A stretch of DNA of 64,000 nucleotides from the NCBI RefSeq assembly GCF_004348735.1, contig NZ_SMKT01000003.1, forward strand, positions 1 through 64,000, in the 5' to 3' direction. Below, piece after piece: positions 41,668 through 51,000 of this stretch. The position numbers and the translations under genes are program-made. The stretch's first letter is position 1; each line of letters begins with the position of its first letter. The DNA is from Actinomadura sp. KC06 (GTDB lineage: Bacteria; Actinomycetota; Actinomycetes; Streptosporangiales; Streptosporangiaceae). The notes beneath the pieces were generated by a model, which saw only the letters and a list, made by a program, of their open reading frames with translations, had not been told where the DNA came from and made no database searches.

Positions 41668-42093
41668 TCAGGCGCGGCCGTGGTCGTCTTCGAGGCGTTC
41701 GATGTCGTCCTCGTCGAAGTGGCCGAACGCGATCTCCATGACGCGCACCGGCGGGCCGTCCGAGCCGAGCCGGTGCGTGTCGCCCGCGCGGATCAGGACC
41801 CGCTCCCCCACCTCGGGCAGGATGCGCCGCCCGGCCACCTCGAACACCGCGCCGGGGTCGAGCGCCACCCACAGCTCGTCGCGGTCGCGGTGCCGCTGCA
41901 GGCTGAGCCGCTGTCCCGCCGCCACGTGGATGATCTTCACGGTGGACGGCTCGTTGAGCGTGAAGCGCTCGAAGCTCCCCCACGGCCGCCGCTCGGTCTC
42001 CACGGCGGGGTCCGGCCGCACGGCGGGGTCAGGGCGTGCGGCCGGCTCTGGGCGCGCGTCGGGCTGCGGGCGGGCGTCGGTCTGCACAGTCAC
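41668..42093 (-). CDS. cupin protein, mannose-6-phosphate isomerase type II-like
   Basis: A 141-residue protein. Residues 35-140 form a cupin like the C-terminal half of mannose-1-phosphate guanylyltransferase/isomerase: RPWGSFERFTL, KIIHVAAGQRLSLQRHRDRDELWVAL, VGERVLIRAGDTHRLGSDGPPVRVMEIAFG. Metal-binding His residues are in QRHRDRDE and the Gly-Asp-Thr-His motif. The first 32 residues are a Pro/Ala/Arg/Asp repeat of about 6-8 residues. The GTG at 42093 overlaps the TetR stop (GTGA), so the two are translated together. Confidence 0.8.
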   Translation of the reverse strand: MTVQTDARPQPDARPEPAARPDPAVRPDPAVETERRPWGSFERFTLNEPSTVKIIHVAAGQRLSLQRHRDRDELWVALDPGAVFEVAGRRILPEVGERVLIRAGDTHRLGSDGPPVRVMEIAFGHFDEDDIERLEDDHGRA

Positions 42094-42746
42094 CTCGGGG
42101 ATCGTGGGTCGTCGGACGGCTGCGGGCCGCGGGCGCCGGACGCGGCGGCCGGGAGCCCGCCGAGGACGAGGTCGGCGAGCCCGTCCACGACGGCCTCCCG
42201 CGGCACGTCCGCGTCGTGGTCGAGCCACCAGTCGCCGGCCGTCTGCACCATGCCGACGATCGCATGGCCCCACACGTAGGCGCGGGTCCGGTCCGTCATC
42301 TCGCCCTCGGCGATCATCACCTCGGCCAGCTCCCGGCTGACGTCGCGGATCATCGTGCTCATCGCGCTGTGCGTCGCCGTGTCCTCCGCGCTGGCCCGGT
42401 GCATCAGGAAACGGTAGAGGTTGAGGTTCTTGGAGATCGTCGCCAGGTAGGTGTCGATGGTGGAGCGGGTCCGCGCCCGGATCGGGTCGTCGCGGGAGAA
42501 CTCCTCCCGGATGCCGTCGATCAGCTTGCGGGTGTGCCGCTCGGCCAGCGCCTGGTACAGGCCGCTCTTGTCGCCGAAATGGCGGTAGAGGATCGGCTTG
42601 CTGATCCCCGCCTCCGCGGCGATCGCGGCCATGGACGCCTCGGGGCCCTCCCGCTGGATGACCCGGTCGGCGGCCTCCAGGAGGGCGCGGCGCCGGCCGG
42701 GATCGCGTCCGGACCCCGGCGCCGTCCCGCCCCCCGGTCTCGTCAT
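42090..42746 (-). CDS. TetR-family transcriptional regulator
   Basis: A 218-residue TetR protein with HTH SMAAIAAEAGISKPILYRHFGDKSGLYQAL and a C-terminal helical domain with WGHAIVGMVQTAGDWWLDH. It is first in a two-gene transcript with the cupin and divergent from the secreted Ntn hydrolase. A palindrome lies 19 bp upstream of its start, a natural place for autoregulation. Confidence 0.86.
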   Translation of the reverse strand: MTRPGGGTAPGSGRDPGRRRALLEAADRVIQREGPEASMAAIAAEAGISKPILYRHFGDKSGLYQALAERHTRKLIDGIREEFSRDDPIRARTRSTIDTYLATISKNLNLYRFLMHRASAEDTATHSAMSTMIRDVSRELAEVMIAEGEMTDRTRAYVWGHAIVGMVQTAGDWWLDHDADVPREAVVDGLADLVLGGLPAAASGARGPQPSDDPRSPR

Positions 42747-42764
42747 GGACAGCACGGTATCGGC

Positions 42765-42786
42765 GGTGTTACCCGGTGACAACACC
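42765..42786. promoter_or_regulatory. nested palindrome upstream of the TetR gene, probable operator
   Basis: GGTGTT and AACACC form outer arms, and GTTACC/GGTGAC an almost perfect inner palindrome around a single C. It sits 19 bp before the TetR start and in the gap to the divergent Ntn hydrolase. Confidence 0.6.
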
Positions 42787-42912
42787 CCCTGGCCTGCACG
42801 GAAGACGCGTCCCTGCGCCACCGCCGGCGACCGGAGCCCGGTTTGGCAGGAATTGCGGGTGTGGCCGGGACGGGCCCGGGGACGACCAAGGTCATCACCG
42901 AGGAGGTTCCCG

Positions 42913-43989
42913 ATGCCGTCCCCCAAGCGTTCCCTCCTGATCTCCGCCGGCCTCGTCGCGCTCGTCGCCGGCCTGTCGGGCTCCCAGCTCGCCGCGGGCG
43001 CCGCGGCCGTCCCCGCCGACGCCCCGGCGCCGGGTCCCGGCGTGCGCGGGGTCGTCCTCGCCGTGCACGGCGGCGCGGGCTCCCTGCCGCGCGGCAGCCT
43101 GACGCCCGAGCAGGAGAAGGCCTACCGCGACGGGCTCACCAAGGCGCTCCGCACCGGCTACGAGCTGATCAAGGACGGGAGGCCGGCGCTCGACGCCGTC
43201 GAGAAGGCCGTCAACGTCCTGGAGGACGACCCGAACTTCAACGCGGGCAAGGGCGCGGTGTTCAACACCGACGCCGAGCACGAGCTGGACGCCTCCATCA
43301 TGAACGGGAAGGACCGCAGGTCGGGCGCGGTGGCGGGCGTCCACCACACCAAGAACCCGATCTCCCTCGCCCGGATGGTGATGGAGAAGTCGCCGCACGT
43401 CTTCATGGCCGGGAAGGGCGCCGACGACTTCGCGCTCCGCAACGGCGTGCCGTTCACTCCCCAGGACTACTTCTGGACGCAGCGCCGCTGGGACCAGCTC
43501 ATGGCCGCCAAGGACAACCCGCCGGCGACGGCGGGCGCGAAGCCCGAGCGGTCCGAGACCGGCGGGACGGTCGGCGCGGTCGCCCTGGACGGCGACCGCG
43601 ACATCGCGGCGGCGACGTCCACCGGCGGCCTGACCAACAAGCAGGTCGGACGCGTGGGCGACTCCCCCGTCATCGGCGCCGGAACCTACGCCGACAACCG
43701 CACCGTGGCCGTCTCGTGCACGGGCACCGGCGAGGTCTTCATCCGCGGCGTCGCCGCGCACGACATCTCCGCCCTCATGGAGTACGCGCGCATGCCCGTG
43801 ACGAAGGCGGCGGCGACGGTCGTCAACCAGAAGATCACGGCGCTCGGCGCGACCGGCGGCGCGATCGCGCTCGACGGCAGGGGCACCCTCGCCGCGCCCC
43901 ACAGCACCAAGGGGATCATCAACGGCTACGTGACCAAGGACGGCGAGATCAAGACGAGGCTCTACGACGACGAGACCCCGCCCGAGTAG
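42913..43989 (+). CDS. secreted isoaspartyl peptidase / L-asparaginase (Ntn hydrolase)
   Basis: A 358-residue secreted protein. The signal peptide is in the first 35 residues (KRSLLISAGLVALVAGLSGSQLAAG). The Ntn-hydrolase fold begins AVHGGAGSLPRG. Autocleavage should occur before Thr219 in ETGGTVGAVALDGDRDIAAATSTGG, which becomes the nucleophile. It cleaves isoaspartyl dipeptides and/or asparagine outside the cell. GAGGAGG lies directly upstream of ATG 42913. Confidence 0.9.
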   Translation: MPSPKRSLLISAGLVALVAGLSGSQLAAGAAAVPADAPAPGPGVRGVVLAVHGGAGSLPRGSLTPEQEKAYRDGLTKALRTGYELIKDGRPALDAVEKAVNVLEDDPNFNAGKGAVFNTDAEHELDASIMNGKDRRSGAVAGVHHTKNPISLARMVMEKSPHVFMAGKGADDFALRNGVPFTPQDYFWTQRRWDQLMAAKDNPPATAGAKPERSETGGTVGAVALDGDRDIAAATSTGGLTNKQVGRVGDSPVIGAGTYADNRTVAVSCTGTGEVFIRGVAAHDISALMEYARMPVTKAAATVVNQKITALGATGGAIALDGRGTLAAPHSTKGIINGYVTKDGEIKTRLYDDETPPE

Positions 43990-44011
43990 CCGACCCGGCC
44001 TCTCTCGCGGG

Positions 44012-46375
44012 TCAGGTCTTCCGGGCGGTGATCCAGGTGGCGATCTGCGCACGCGAGGAGAAGCCGAGCTTGGCGAGGATGTGCTCGACGTGCGAGTCGG
44101 CAGTGCGCTTGGCGATCGTCAGCCGCTCGGCGATGGCGCGGTTGGACAGGCCCTCGGCGACCAGCGCCGCGACCTCCAGCTCGCGCCCGGTGAGCGGGCC
44201 GCCCCCCTCCGCTCCGGCGGAGGGGGCGGCGGCGCCCGACGGGGTCCCGCCGAGCGCGTCCTCGATCGCGTCCGTGAGCGGAAGGCGCCGGCCTTCCTCC
44301 AGGGCGGTGCGGTACCGCTCCTCTCCGAGCGCCTCCAGGGCCCTGCCGGTGTGGATCTCCCGCAGCAGCGCGTGATGCGGGCCGAACCAGGACGTCTGCG
44401 TGAACTCGCGCAGCCGGTCGGCGGCGCCGAGGAGCCTGACCGCGCGGGTGGGCTCGCCTTGGCCGGACAGGCACGCGGCGATCGACTCCAGCGCCAGCGT
44501 CATGCCGAGCCCGTCGTCCAGGTCGCGTTTGATCCGCAGCGACGTGCGCAGCCGCTCCATCGAGGCGTCGAGGTCTTCGGCGAGCCACAGCGCCAGGCCG
44601 CAGACGAGCATCCCGTAGGAGCGGACCCACAGCTCGCCGCTCTCCTCACCGGCGCGCACCGCGCGGTCGGCGTGGTCGACGGACGCGGCGAAGTCGCCCT
44701 TGAACAGGTGCGCCACGCCGCGGAACACGTCGATGAGCGTGAAGAGCACGTCGTCCTGGCCGGATTCGCGGTACAGGCCGTCGGCCGTCGTGAGCAGCCG
44801 CAGCGCGAGGTCGAAGTCGCCCGTGAACAGGGCCCAGATGCCCTCGCCCGCGTGGGCGAGCGCGATGCCGCTCTGATCGCCGTCCGCCCGGCCCTGGGCC
44901 AGCGCCCGGTCCAGCAGCTCGCGGGCCCCGTCCAGGTCGTTCTGGAGGGTCATCATCAAGGCGGCCGCCGCGAGGCAGCCCGACCAGCCCGCACCCGTGG
45001 TGTCGCGGGTCTCCAGCACCCTGTCCGCCCACTGCCGGCCCTCGCCGAGCGTCCCGCGCAGCGCCCAGAACCGGCCGAGGGACTCCATCGCCTCCTGGAG
45101 CCGCTCCGGCTCGGCCGTCGCGACGCCGTCGCCCAGCAGCGCGCGGATGTTGCCGCGCTCGCAGTCGAACCATTCGAGCCAGCGGGCCTGAGCCGCGCTC
45201 GGCAGTTCCCGGCGGGCGCGGTGGAGCAGCCCGGCGTACCAGGCGAAGCAGCGGCGGCGGAGCCGGTCCGCGCCGCCCAGCTCGGTGAGGCGCTCCGCGC
45301 CGTACTCGCGCAGCGTGTCGAGCATCCGGTAGCGGGCCTGGCCGTTGCGGTCGGCGCGCTGCGCGATCGACTTCTCGACCAGGCCCGTCAGGGCCCCGAC
45401 GACCGCCTCGGGCGGCAGGCCGTCGCCGGCGCAGACGTTCTCGGCGGCGTCGAGGTCGAAGCCGTCGGCGAACACCGAGAGGCGGGCCCACAGCAGCCGC
45501 TCCTCGGCGGAGCAGAGCTCGTGGCTCCAGTCGACCGCGGCGCGCAGCGTCTGGTGGCGCCGGACGTTCGTGCGCCTGCCGCGCACCTGGAAGAGGTGGG
45601 TGCCGAGGCGCCCCAGCACCTGGTCCAGCGAGAACGCCCGCAGCTGGACGGCGGCCAGCTCGATCGCCAGCGGGATGCCGTCGAGCCGGTCGCACAGCCG
45701 TGTGGCGGCGTCGCGGTTGCCGTGGGTGAGCGTCCAGCCCTGGACGGCCGCGGCCGCGCGCTCGGCGAACAGCTTGACGGCGTCGCAATCCGCATCGTCC
45801 GGGGAGCCGTCAGGTGAGCCGTGCACGAGGTCGTCCGGTAGGCCGTCCGGAAGGCCGACCGCGGCGGGGCCCGGACGGCCCAGCGGCGTGACGGGGACGG
45901 TGTGCTCGCCGGCCACGTCCAGCGCCTGGCGGCTGGTCGCGAGGACGTGGAGCCCGGCGGCGGTCCCCAGTAGCGCCTCGGTCAGGATGGCGCACTCGTC
46001 CAGCAGGTGTTCACAGGTGTCGAGCACGAGCAGGACGCGGCGGTCGGCGAGGTGCTCGGCGAGGCGGGCGGCCGCCTCGCCGTCCTGCTCGGTCAGCCCG
46101 AGCGCGTCGCAGATCGCCTGCGCCAGCAGCGACGGCTCGGTGAGCCCGGAGAGGCCGACGAAGTACACCCCATCGTCGAAGGCGTCGCGCACCAGCGTCG
46201 CCGCGCGGACCGCGAGCCTGGTCTTGCCGACGCCGGCGGGCCCGATCAGCGTGATCAGCCGGTGCTCGTCGATCAGCCGCCGGAGCCGGCCCAGCTCCGC
46301 GTCCCGGCCGATGAAGCTCGTGAGCTCCGCGGGAAGCCGTCCGGTCTGTCGTTCGAGCGTCGCCTGCCGCGCCAC
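44012..46375 (-). CDS. AAA-ATPase LuxR-family regulator with TPR-like middle
   Basis: A 787-residue regulator. An NB-ARC-like ATPase with Walker A GPAGVGKT (residues 45-52) and Walker B VLLVLDTCEHLL leads. A long helical TPR-like region follows, and a C-terminal LuxR HTH finishes it (LTGRELEVAALVAEGLSNRAIAERLTIAKRTADSHVEHILAKLGFSSRAQIATW). This is the AfsR/MalT-like architecture of ATP-dependent regulators that sense an unknown signal through the middle region. It is converging on the Ntn hydrolase. Regulatory targets are unknown. Confidence 0.88.
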   Translation of the reverse strand: MARQATLERQTGRLPAELTSFIGRDAELGRLRRLIDEHRLITLIGPAGVGKTRLAVRAATLVRDAFDDGVYFVGLSGLTEPSLLAQAICDALGLTEQDGEAAARLAEHLADRRVLLVLDTCEHLLDECAILTEALLGTAAGLHVLATSRQALDVAGEHTVPVTPLGRPGPAAVGLPDGLPDDLVHGSPDGSPDDADCDAVKLFAERAAAAVQGWTLTHGNRDAATRLCDRLDGIPLAIELAAVQLRAFSLDQVLGRLGTHLFQVRGRRTNVRRHQTLRAAVDWSHELCSAEERLLWARLSVFADGFDLDAAENVCAGDGLPPEAVVGALTGLVEKSIAQRADRNGQARYRMLDTLREYGAERLTELGGADRLRRRCFAWYAGLLHRARRELPSAAQARWLEWFDCERGNIRALLGDGVATAEPERLQEAMESLGRFWALRGTLGEGRQWADRVLETRDTTGAGWSGCLAAAALMMTLQNDLDGARELLDRALAQGRADGDQSGIALAHAGEGIWALFTGDFDLALRLLTTADGLYRESGQDDVLFTLIDVFRGVAHLFKGDFAASVDHADRAVRAGEESGELWVRSYGMLVCGLALWLAEDLDASMERLRTSLRIKRDLDDGLGMTLALESIAACLSGQGEPTRAVRLLGAADRLREFTQTSWFGPHHALLREIHTGRALEALGEERYRTALEEGRRLPLTDAIEDALGGTPSGAAAPSAGAEGGGPLTGRELEVAALVAEGLSNRAIAERLTIAKRTADSHVEHILAKLGFSSRAQIATWITARKT

Positions 46376-46830
46376 GGCCCGCCTCCGAGTCAGCTCCCGC
46401 CGGAAGCCCGGCTACCACAAGACATCCTGGATTGTATTCGCATCACCACGCAGAGCGACCATGATCGCCAAATTGTCAGGCGTCATTTGAGGACCGTCCC
46501 GCGGCCGGCCCTCAGTTTCGGTAGCCGGCATCGGTGTATTGGCCGATGCGCAACGGACGGGGCCCCACCAGGATGGGCACCGGCCGCGGGGGCATGGCCG
46601 TCCTTTGTCCGGAGGGACGGGCCGTCTACGTAGGACGCACTTTTCGCTCGAATCTGCGAAATGTGTCCCCGAGAGGGCCTTTCAGCGGCGTTCCCCTTGC
46701 GGTCCGCCGATCCGGCGGGCCGGGATGAATTCGCGGGGGGGACCGGCCCGCCGGGAGCGACGGGCGGGGCACCCCCCGGGTCAGGACGGCGCGGCCGGCG
46801 GGGCGGCGCGGCCGGAAGGGAGCAGGACTG
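46376..46830. other. 455-bp intergenic region
   Basis: No gene is supported. The left portion, about 46420-46500, is comparatively A/T-rich and carries the probable promoter of the leftward LuxR-type regulator. The rest is GC-rich without clear structure up to the small rightward gene. Confidence 0.5.
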
Positions 46831-47103
46831 ATGGCGGGCGGAATGGGCGGGGATCTCTACAGCTGGGACGTCCGGTGCCGGGACGCGAGGCGCGCCGGGC
46901 CCGGCGGCATCAGCGCCGACCGGCAACGAGCGGTGGACGCTCTCACCGAGGCCCTTTCCGGCGAGCGGACCGGCGCTTCGGGGGCCGTGTGGGCCGTGCG
47001 CCTCAAACCGGGCCGCCATCCGGAGTACTTCTACGACGGTCTCATCGCCAATGGCGTCCGCGACCCGCGGTCCGGCGCGGTCACCGTCGAGGCGGCCCGC
47101 TAG
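46831..47103 (+). CDS. small hypothetical protein
   Basis: A 90-residue protein of unknown function. A GAAGGGAGCAGG stretch lies before the ATG. It has no signal peptide or membrane segment. The central part (RQRAVDALTEALSGERTGASGAVWAVRLKPGRHPEYFYDGLIANGV) looks like genuine soluble coding sequence, with helix then strand pattern. I do not recognise the family, and it is not obviously linked to its neighbours. Confidence 0.5.
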   Translation: MAGGMGGDLYSWDVRCRDARRAGPGGISADRQRAVDALTEALSGERTGASGAVWAVRLKPGRHPEYFYDGLIANGVRDPRSGAVTVEAAR

Positions 47104-47158
47104 AGCAGGCCGCGCCCACGTCCGGCGAGGACGTGGGCGCGGGCTCGGCCGTCGCGGG

Positions 47159-47809
47159 TCAGCTGGTGGGGCACTTCTTCCAGGCGAACTGGTAGACGGT
47201 CCTCACGCTTCCGTCGGCGGAGTCGAAGGACATGAAGCTGGTCTCGTTGGACGAGCCCTTCTCCACGCGCAGTTCGGTGTTGATGTTGAAGTTGCGGTTC
47301 TCACCGCACGGCTTGTAGACGAGCTCGGCCACCGGGGTCCGGTCGGTGAACTGCCAGTTGCTCGAGTACTTGCCCTTGATGGTGTGGCTGATGGGCGTCG
47401 TCTGGGACATGCCCTGGTGGTAGTAGTTCGCGCGCTCGGTGCCGGTCGCCCCGGCCGCCAGGTGCGCGAAGCCGCGGTAGTCGGCGCTCGCGATCGCGTA
47501 GGTGAATCCCTGTGGGATGTGCACGGACAGGCTGAGCTGGCAGTTCTTGCGGAAGTCGGTGGGCTTGGAGTCGCCGCCGGCCTGCGCCGTGTAGTCGCTG
47601 TAGGTGACGGTGAACGCGGTGTTGTCGCTCGAGGGGGCGACGGCGGCGGTCCCGGCGGGGCAGCCGGAGCCGTTCACCGTCAGGACCTCCATGGTGATCT
47701 TGCCGGGAGGCGGCGGGTCGTCCGTCGTCGCCGACGCCGACGGGGCCGCGGCCGCGGTCAGCGCGAGGGCGGACAGGCATGCTGCCGAGGCGATGAAACC
47801 TTTGCGCAT
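47159..47809 (-). CDS. secreted DUF4360 protein
   Basis: A 216-residue secreted protein with a signal peptide (RKGFIASAACLSALALTAAAAPSASA) and a full DUF4360 domain: GCPAGTAAVAPSSDNTAFTVTYSDYTAQAGG, FRKNCQLSLSVHIPQGFTYAIASADYRGFA, and FAWKKC at the end. Paired cysteines suggest disulfides in the extracellular form. The function of DUF4360 is not known. An AGGAG-type sequence precedes the ATG. Confidence 0.87.
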   Translation of the reverse strand: MRKGFIASAACLSALALTAAAAPSASATTDDPPPPGKITMEVLTVNGSGCPAGTAAVAPSSDNTAFTVTYSDYTAQAGGDSKPTDFRKNCQLSLSVHIPQGFTYAIASADYRGFAHLAAGATGTERANYYHQGMSQTTPISHTIKGKYSSNWQFTDRTPVAELVYKPCGENRNFNINTELRVEKGSSNETSFMSFDSADGSVRTVYQFAWKKCPTS

Positions 47810-48742
47810 GGTCTTTCTCCTTCTGTGGGGGTTACACGGGGTTAAAGGAGCAGCGGTACCGCTCGGTCAGAAGTCGACGTTCCGCTCCCCGGCGCACGGC
47901 TTCCCACCGGCACACGGTCAGTGAAATGCCGGTCGCCGTCGTAAGCGCCGAACGGATGGCGCGTGATCGCCTTTGGCCCGCCGGTGACCCCGGAATCGTG
48001 GGCCGGCCTTCCGCGCGGCCTCCGGGGCGGTGCGGCCGCGGTAGTCCGTCGACGGTCGCGCATCGGCTACCACAACAGATCCCGTGAGGCCGTCGCACAT
48101 GCGATTCCTTTTCGCTGGAATTCGGTGCTCTCCTGAGCGGCGGGCAGGCGATCGCCCGACAATTCGTTTCCATTCAAACATTCGCCGAATGGAGGCGGCG
48201 CCGGGAACCGAATGAAGCTTAACCATAGCGCCCGGAAATCTCAATCATCAGTCTTTAACTTCGCTATACTTGAATAGAATTGGAGATACGGGCGTGAACC
48301 GTTCCAGTTGATCAGCGGACATCGAACACGCAATGAATTTCCAAAACGGAACGTTCCATCCACCCGATCCCGTCTAACGGCCCACGAACACCCCCCGAAC
48401 CAGCCCGGCCCGAGGGGGCCGCCTGGGCCCGGCGCGCAGGGTCACGGCGTCCTGGTAAAGACCGACGGAACGATCGTCCGTCGGACATCGACGGCGAGAG
48501 CACCGGCCGCCTACATCACCGAGATGGAACGCACCGTCGCGCAACTCCTCGCGCCGTCGCCGAAACGGGCCGTAGCTCCCGCACTCTTAGGACGTCACGG
48601 AGGAACGTTCCGCCGCGTCCTGGTCGTGCGAGTGTTCTCGGCCAACTGCGGCGTCCGCGCCGCCTCGGACGCAGATGTCGTCTGACGCATGGCGGCATGA
48701 GGTCGTCCAAGCCAGGCCGTCCCACCTGGGCTGCGGTGCGTG
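47810..48742. other. 933-bp region without a supported gene
   Basis: Open frames here (for example 48308-48685 on the plus strand) lack a ribosome-binding sequence and recognisable protein composition. A distinctly A/T-rich stretch at about 48225-48310 looks like a promoter for some transcript. This may be a degraded gene region or hold a non-coding RNA; nothing can be assigned. Confidence 0.5.
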
Positions 48743-49519
48743 TTATTGGTCCGGGGGGCGAGGCTTTTGGGGGGTGAGGGTGCCGGAGCGGGTGTCTTGA
48801 TTGAGTGTTCCGGTGCCCTTCGCGCTGGTCGGCCGTGGCTGGTTCGCGGTGGCGTTGCTTTGTCCCTTGGACTGGCGTTCGGTGTGGGCGGAGCGTGCTG
48901 CCGGCCAACCTGGCGGCGGTGCGGTCTCCTGGGCCAGGCCAGTGAGCACGGCCTGGACGAGGCGTTTCGTGTGCAGGTCGGCGGCCTCGGGGCCGTCGAG
49001 GGTCATGAGTCCGTCAGCGAGCAGGGCGGCGAGGCCGTGGACGGCGGCCCAGACGGCGAACTCGGCGCCGGAGCGGGCTTCGGCACTCAGGTCGCCGATC
49101 TCGACGAGCCGGTCCAGTTCGGCGTCGAGCACCTCGTGCGGGTGCGGTGAGATCGCGGCGTCGCGGTCGCGGGCGCCGGAGCCGAAGGCCAGGCGGGCGA
49201 CCGCGGGGTCCTCCAGCGTCCAGCGAACGTAGGCGCGCCCTGCCGCCACGAGTCCCTGCCGGGCATCGGCGCCCGGTCCGGCGGCCTGAGCGGCGGCGGC
49301 CATCTGCTCGCCGAGCCGGGAAAGGACGCGCACGGACAGGGCACGGACCAGCGCGTCGCGGGAGGAGAAGTGGTGGTAGGCGGCACTCGGGCTGACTCCG
49401 ACCCGTGCCGAGGCCTCACGCAGCGACCAGCCCGCGTCACCGTGCTCGTGGACCAGTTCCTCAGCGGCGTCCAGCAGCGCGCCGCGCAGGTCCCCGTGGT
49501 GATAGCGCCTCTTGCCCAT
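48743..49519 (-). CDS. TetR-family transcriptional regulator, WHG-domain type
   Basis: A 258-residue regulator. The N-terminus RRYHHGDLRGALLDAAEELVHEHGDAGWSLREASARVGVSPSAAYHHFSSRDALVRAL is characteristic of TetR proteins with the C-terminal WHG-type domain (WAAVHGLAALLADGLMTLDGPEAADL). The last 60 residues are a low-complexity hydrophilic tail. It is divergent from the MBL hydrolase, and two near-identical palindromes lie between them, so it very likely represses both genes. Confidence 0.88.
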   Translation of the reverse strand: MGKRRYHHGDLRGALLDAAEELVHEHGDAGWSLREASARVGVSPSAAYHHFSSRDALVRALSVRVLSRLGEQMAAAAQAAGPGADARQGLVAAGRAYVRWTLEDPAVARLAFGSGARDRDAAISPHPHEVLDAELDRLVEIGDLSAEARSGAEFAVWAAVHGLAALLADGLMTLDGPEAADLHTKRLVQAVLTGLAQETAPPPGWPAARSAHTERQSKGQSNATANQPRPTSAKGTGTLNQDTRSGTLTPQKPRPPDQ

Positions 49520-49527
49520 GAGCACCG

Positions 49528-49546
49528 ATCTTAACAGTGCTCAGAT
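49528..49546. promoter_or_regulatory. 19-bp palindromic operator, copy 1
   Basis: ATCTTAACAGTGCTCAGAT fits the symmetric form ATCTNANCASTGNTNAGAT. It starts 9 bp upstream of the TetR start codon, where bound repressor would block its transcription. Confidence 0.7.
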
Positions 49547-49567
49547 TGGTGGTACGGTAGGAGCTGA

Positions 49568-49586
49568 ATCTAAACACTGCTCAGAT
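49568..49586. promoter_or_regulatory. 19-bp palindromic operator, copy 2
   Basis: ATCTAAACACTGCTCAGAT matches copy 1 at 17 of 19 positions with symmetry-preserving differences. Centres are 40 bp apart. It ends 12 bp before the MBL hydrolase start, which explains the lack of a good ribosome-binding sequence there. Confidence 0.7.
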
Positions 49587-49598
49587 TGGATTGCGATC

Positions 49599-50531
49599 AT
49601 GTGTCCCACCAAAGCCACCGGCCCGGACGCCAGCGGCGCCCCGGACGTCAGCGGCGCCCCGGCGCCGGTCGTGAGCGGCGAGCCGTTCCAGGTTTCCGAC
49701 GGCGTCCACGTGATTCCGGACCGACGGGTGGAGCTCGTCCCGAACGTCGGCCTCGTCGTCGGCGAAAGGGCCGCGCTGGTCGTCGACACTGGCATGGGAC
49801 CGCGCAACGGCGCGTACGTCCTGCGGCAGGCCCGCCGCCTCGCCGGCGATCGGCCCCTCTACCTGACCGTCACGCACTTCCACCTTGAGCACGGCTTCGG
49901 CGCACAGGCCTTCAAGGGTGCCGCGACCATCGTCTACAACCGGGGACAACGCGACGAGCTGCACCGCAAGGGCGCCGCCTACCTTGAGATGTTCCGTGGC
50001 CTGAGCCCGGCCATCGCGGCCGAGCTCGAAGGCGTCGAGTTCGTCGACCCCGACCTGGTCTACGACGGCCAGGCCGAGATCGACCTCGGCGGTCACACGG
50101 CCGTGCTGCGCCCCGTCGGCCCCGCCCACACCACCGCCGACCAGGTCGTGCTCGTCGACGACCAGGTGCTGTTCGGCGGTGACCTGCTCGAGACCCGCAT
50201 CTTCCCGATCACGCCGTACTTCCCGCCACACGACACCGACGTCGACCCGCATCGCTGGATCAGCGTGCTCGACCAGCTCAGCGCCCTGGCCCCCAAGGTC
50301 GTCGTCCCCGGGCACGGCGAGGTGACCGACGCCTCGTTGATCGGTGACGTCCGCGACTACCTGACCTACGTCCGCGACGAAGTGGGCCGCCTGCGGGCTT
50401 CCGGCGTCCCTGCCGATGAGGCGGCGACGGCCATCGACACGGATGCCCGCGCCCGCTGGAGCACCTGGGAACGGCCTGAATGGATCAGCTCCGCCGCGCG
50501 GGCCTTCTACGACGCCGCCCCCACCGACTGA
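49599..50531 (+). CDS. metallo-beta-lactamase-fold hydrolase
   Basis: A 310-residue MBL hydrolase. The metal motif is THFHLEHG (HxHxxH), then a Gly-His-Thr region, DDQVLFGGDLLETRIFP (Asp ligand) and VVVPGHGEV (last His). Function within the superfamily is open; candidates are lactones, thioesters or a detoxification substrate. It is controlled, in all likelihood, by the divergent TetR through the two palindromes. The next gene, 10 bp downstream, is a CMD-family protein, so both may act on the same compound. Confidence 0.87.
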   Translation: MCPTKATGPDASGAPDVSGAPAPVVSGEPFQVSDGVHVIPDRRVELVPNVGLVVGERAALVVDTGMGPRNGAYVLRQARRLAGDRPLYLTVTHFHLEHGFGAQAFKGAATIVYNRGQRDELHRKGAAYLEMFRGLSPAIAAELEGVEFVDPDLVYDGQAEIDLGGHTAVLRPVGPAHTTADQVVLVDDQVLFGGDLLETRIFPITPYFPPHDTDVDPHRWISVLDQLSALAPKVVVPGHGEVTDASLIGDVRDYLTYVRDEVGRLRASGVPADEAATAIDTDARARWSTWERPEWISSAARAFYDAAPTD

Positions 50532-50541
50532 GTGCCATACC

Positions 50542-51000
50542 ATGAACACGCGAAGAGAACCGCATGGGGCACCCCCAGCGAGCCTCGCATCCGATGACCG
50601 GCGAGAGCGCGGCATCTCCGTCTACGCCGAGATCCTCGACGTACCCGAGTCGGAGGTGCTCGCTACCTTCTCCGCGCGGGTCGGGCTGCCGTTCGCCGAG
50701 GAGCAACTGCAGGCGGCCGGCGGAGCCTCGTGGGCGCACCCCGCCCTGACCGGACGCGACCGCGACGTCGCCGTCATCACCGCCCTGACCGCCCAAGGCG
50801 TTTCCGGCGACCGACTGGCCACCCACCTGCGGCAGGCCCGGCAGCACGGGCTCGGCGAGGACGCGCTCACCGCCCTGATGACGCTCCTTGCCAGCTACCT
50901 CGGATACCCCCGGGCGTCACTCGCGATGGAAGCCGTCCAGGACCTGTTCAACACAGACTCGCCCTCCACCGGCTCGATGAGGAACTCATCCAGCGCGTAG
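50542..51000 (+). CDS. carboxymuconolactone decarboxylase family protein
   Basis: A 152-residue protein whose core (ALTGRDRDVAVITALTAQGVSGDRLATHLRQARQHGLGEDALTALMTLLASYLGYPRASLAMEAVQDLF) matches the CMD/AhpD-like fold. The Cys-x-x-Cys of peroxidase-type members is absent, so it is closer to the PcaC-like branch. It forms an operon with the MBL hydrolase, 10 bp apart. The exact substrate is not known. Confidence 0.8.
   Translation: MNTRREPHGAPPASLASDDRRERGISVYAEILDVPESEVLATFSARVGLPFAEEQLQAAGGASWAHPALTGRDRDVAVITALTAQGVSGDRLATHLRQARQHGLGEDALTALMTLLASYLGYPRASLAMEAVQDLFNTDSPSTGSMRNSSSA

Noticed and set aside
48308..48685. 125-codon open frame on the plus strand
   Set aside because: No ribosome-binding sequence, no domain, and a Pro/Arg-rich composition typical of chance frames.
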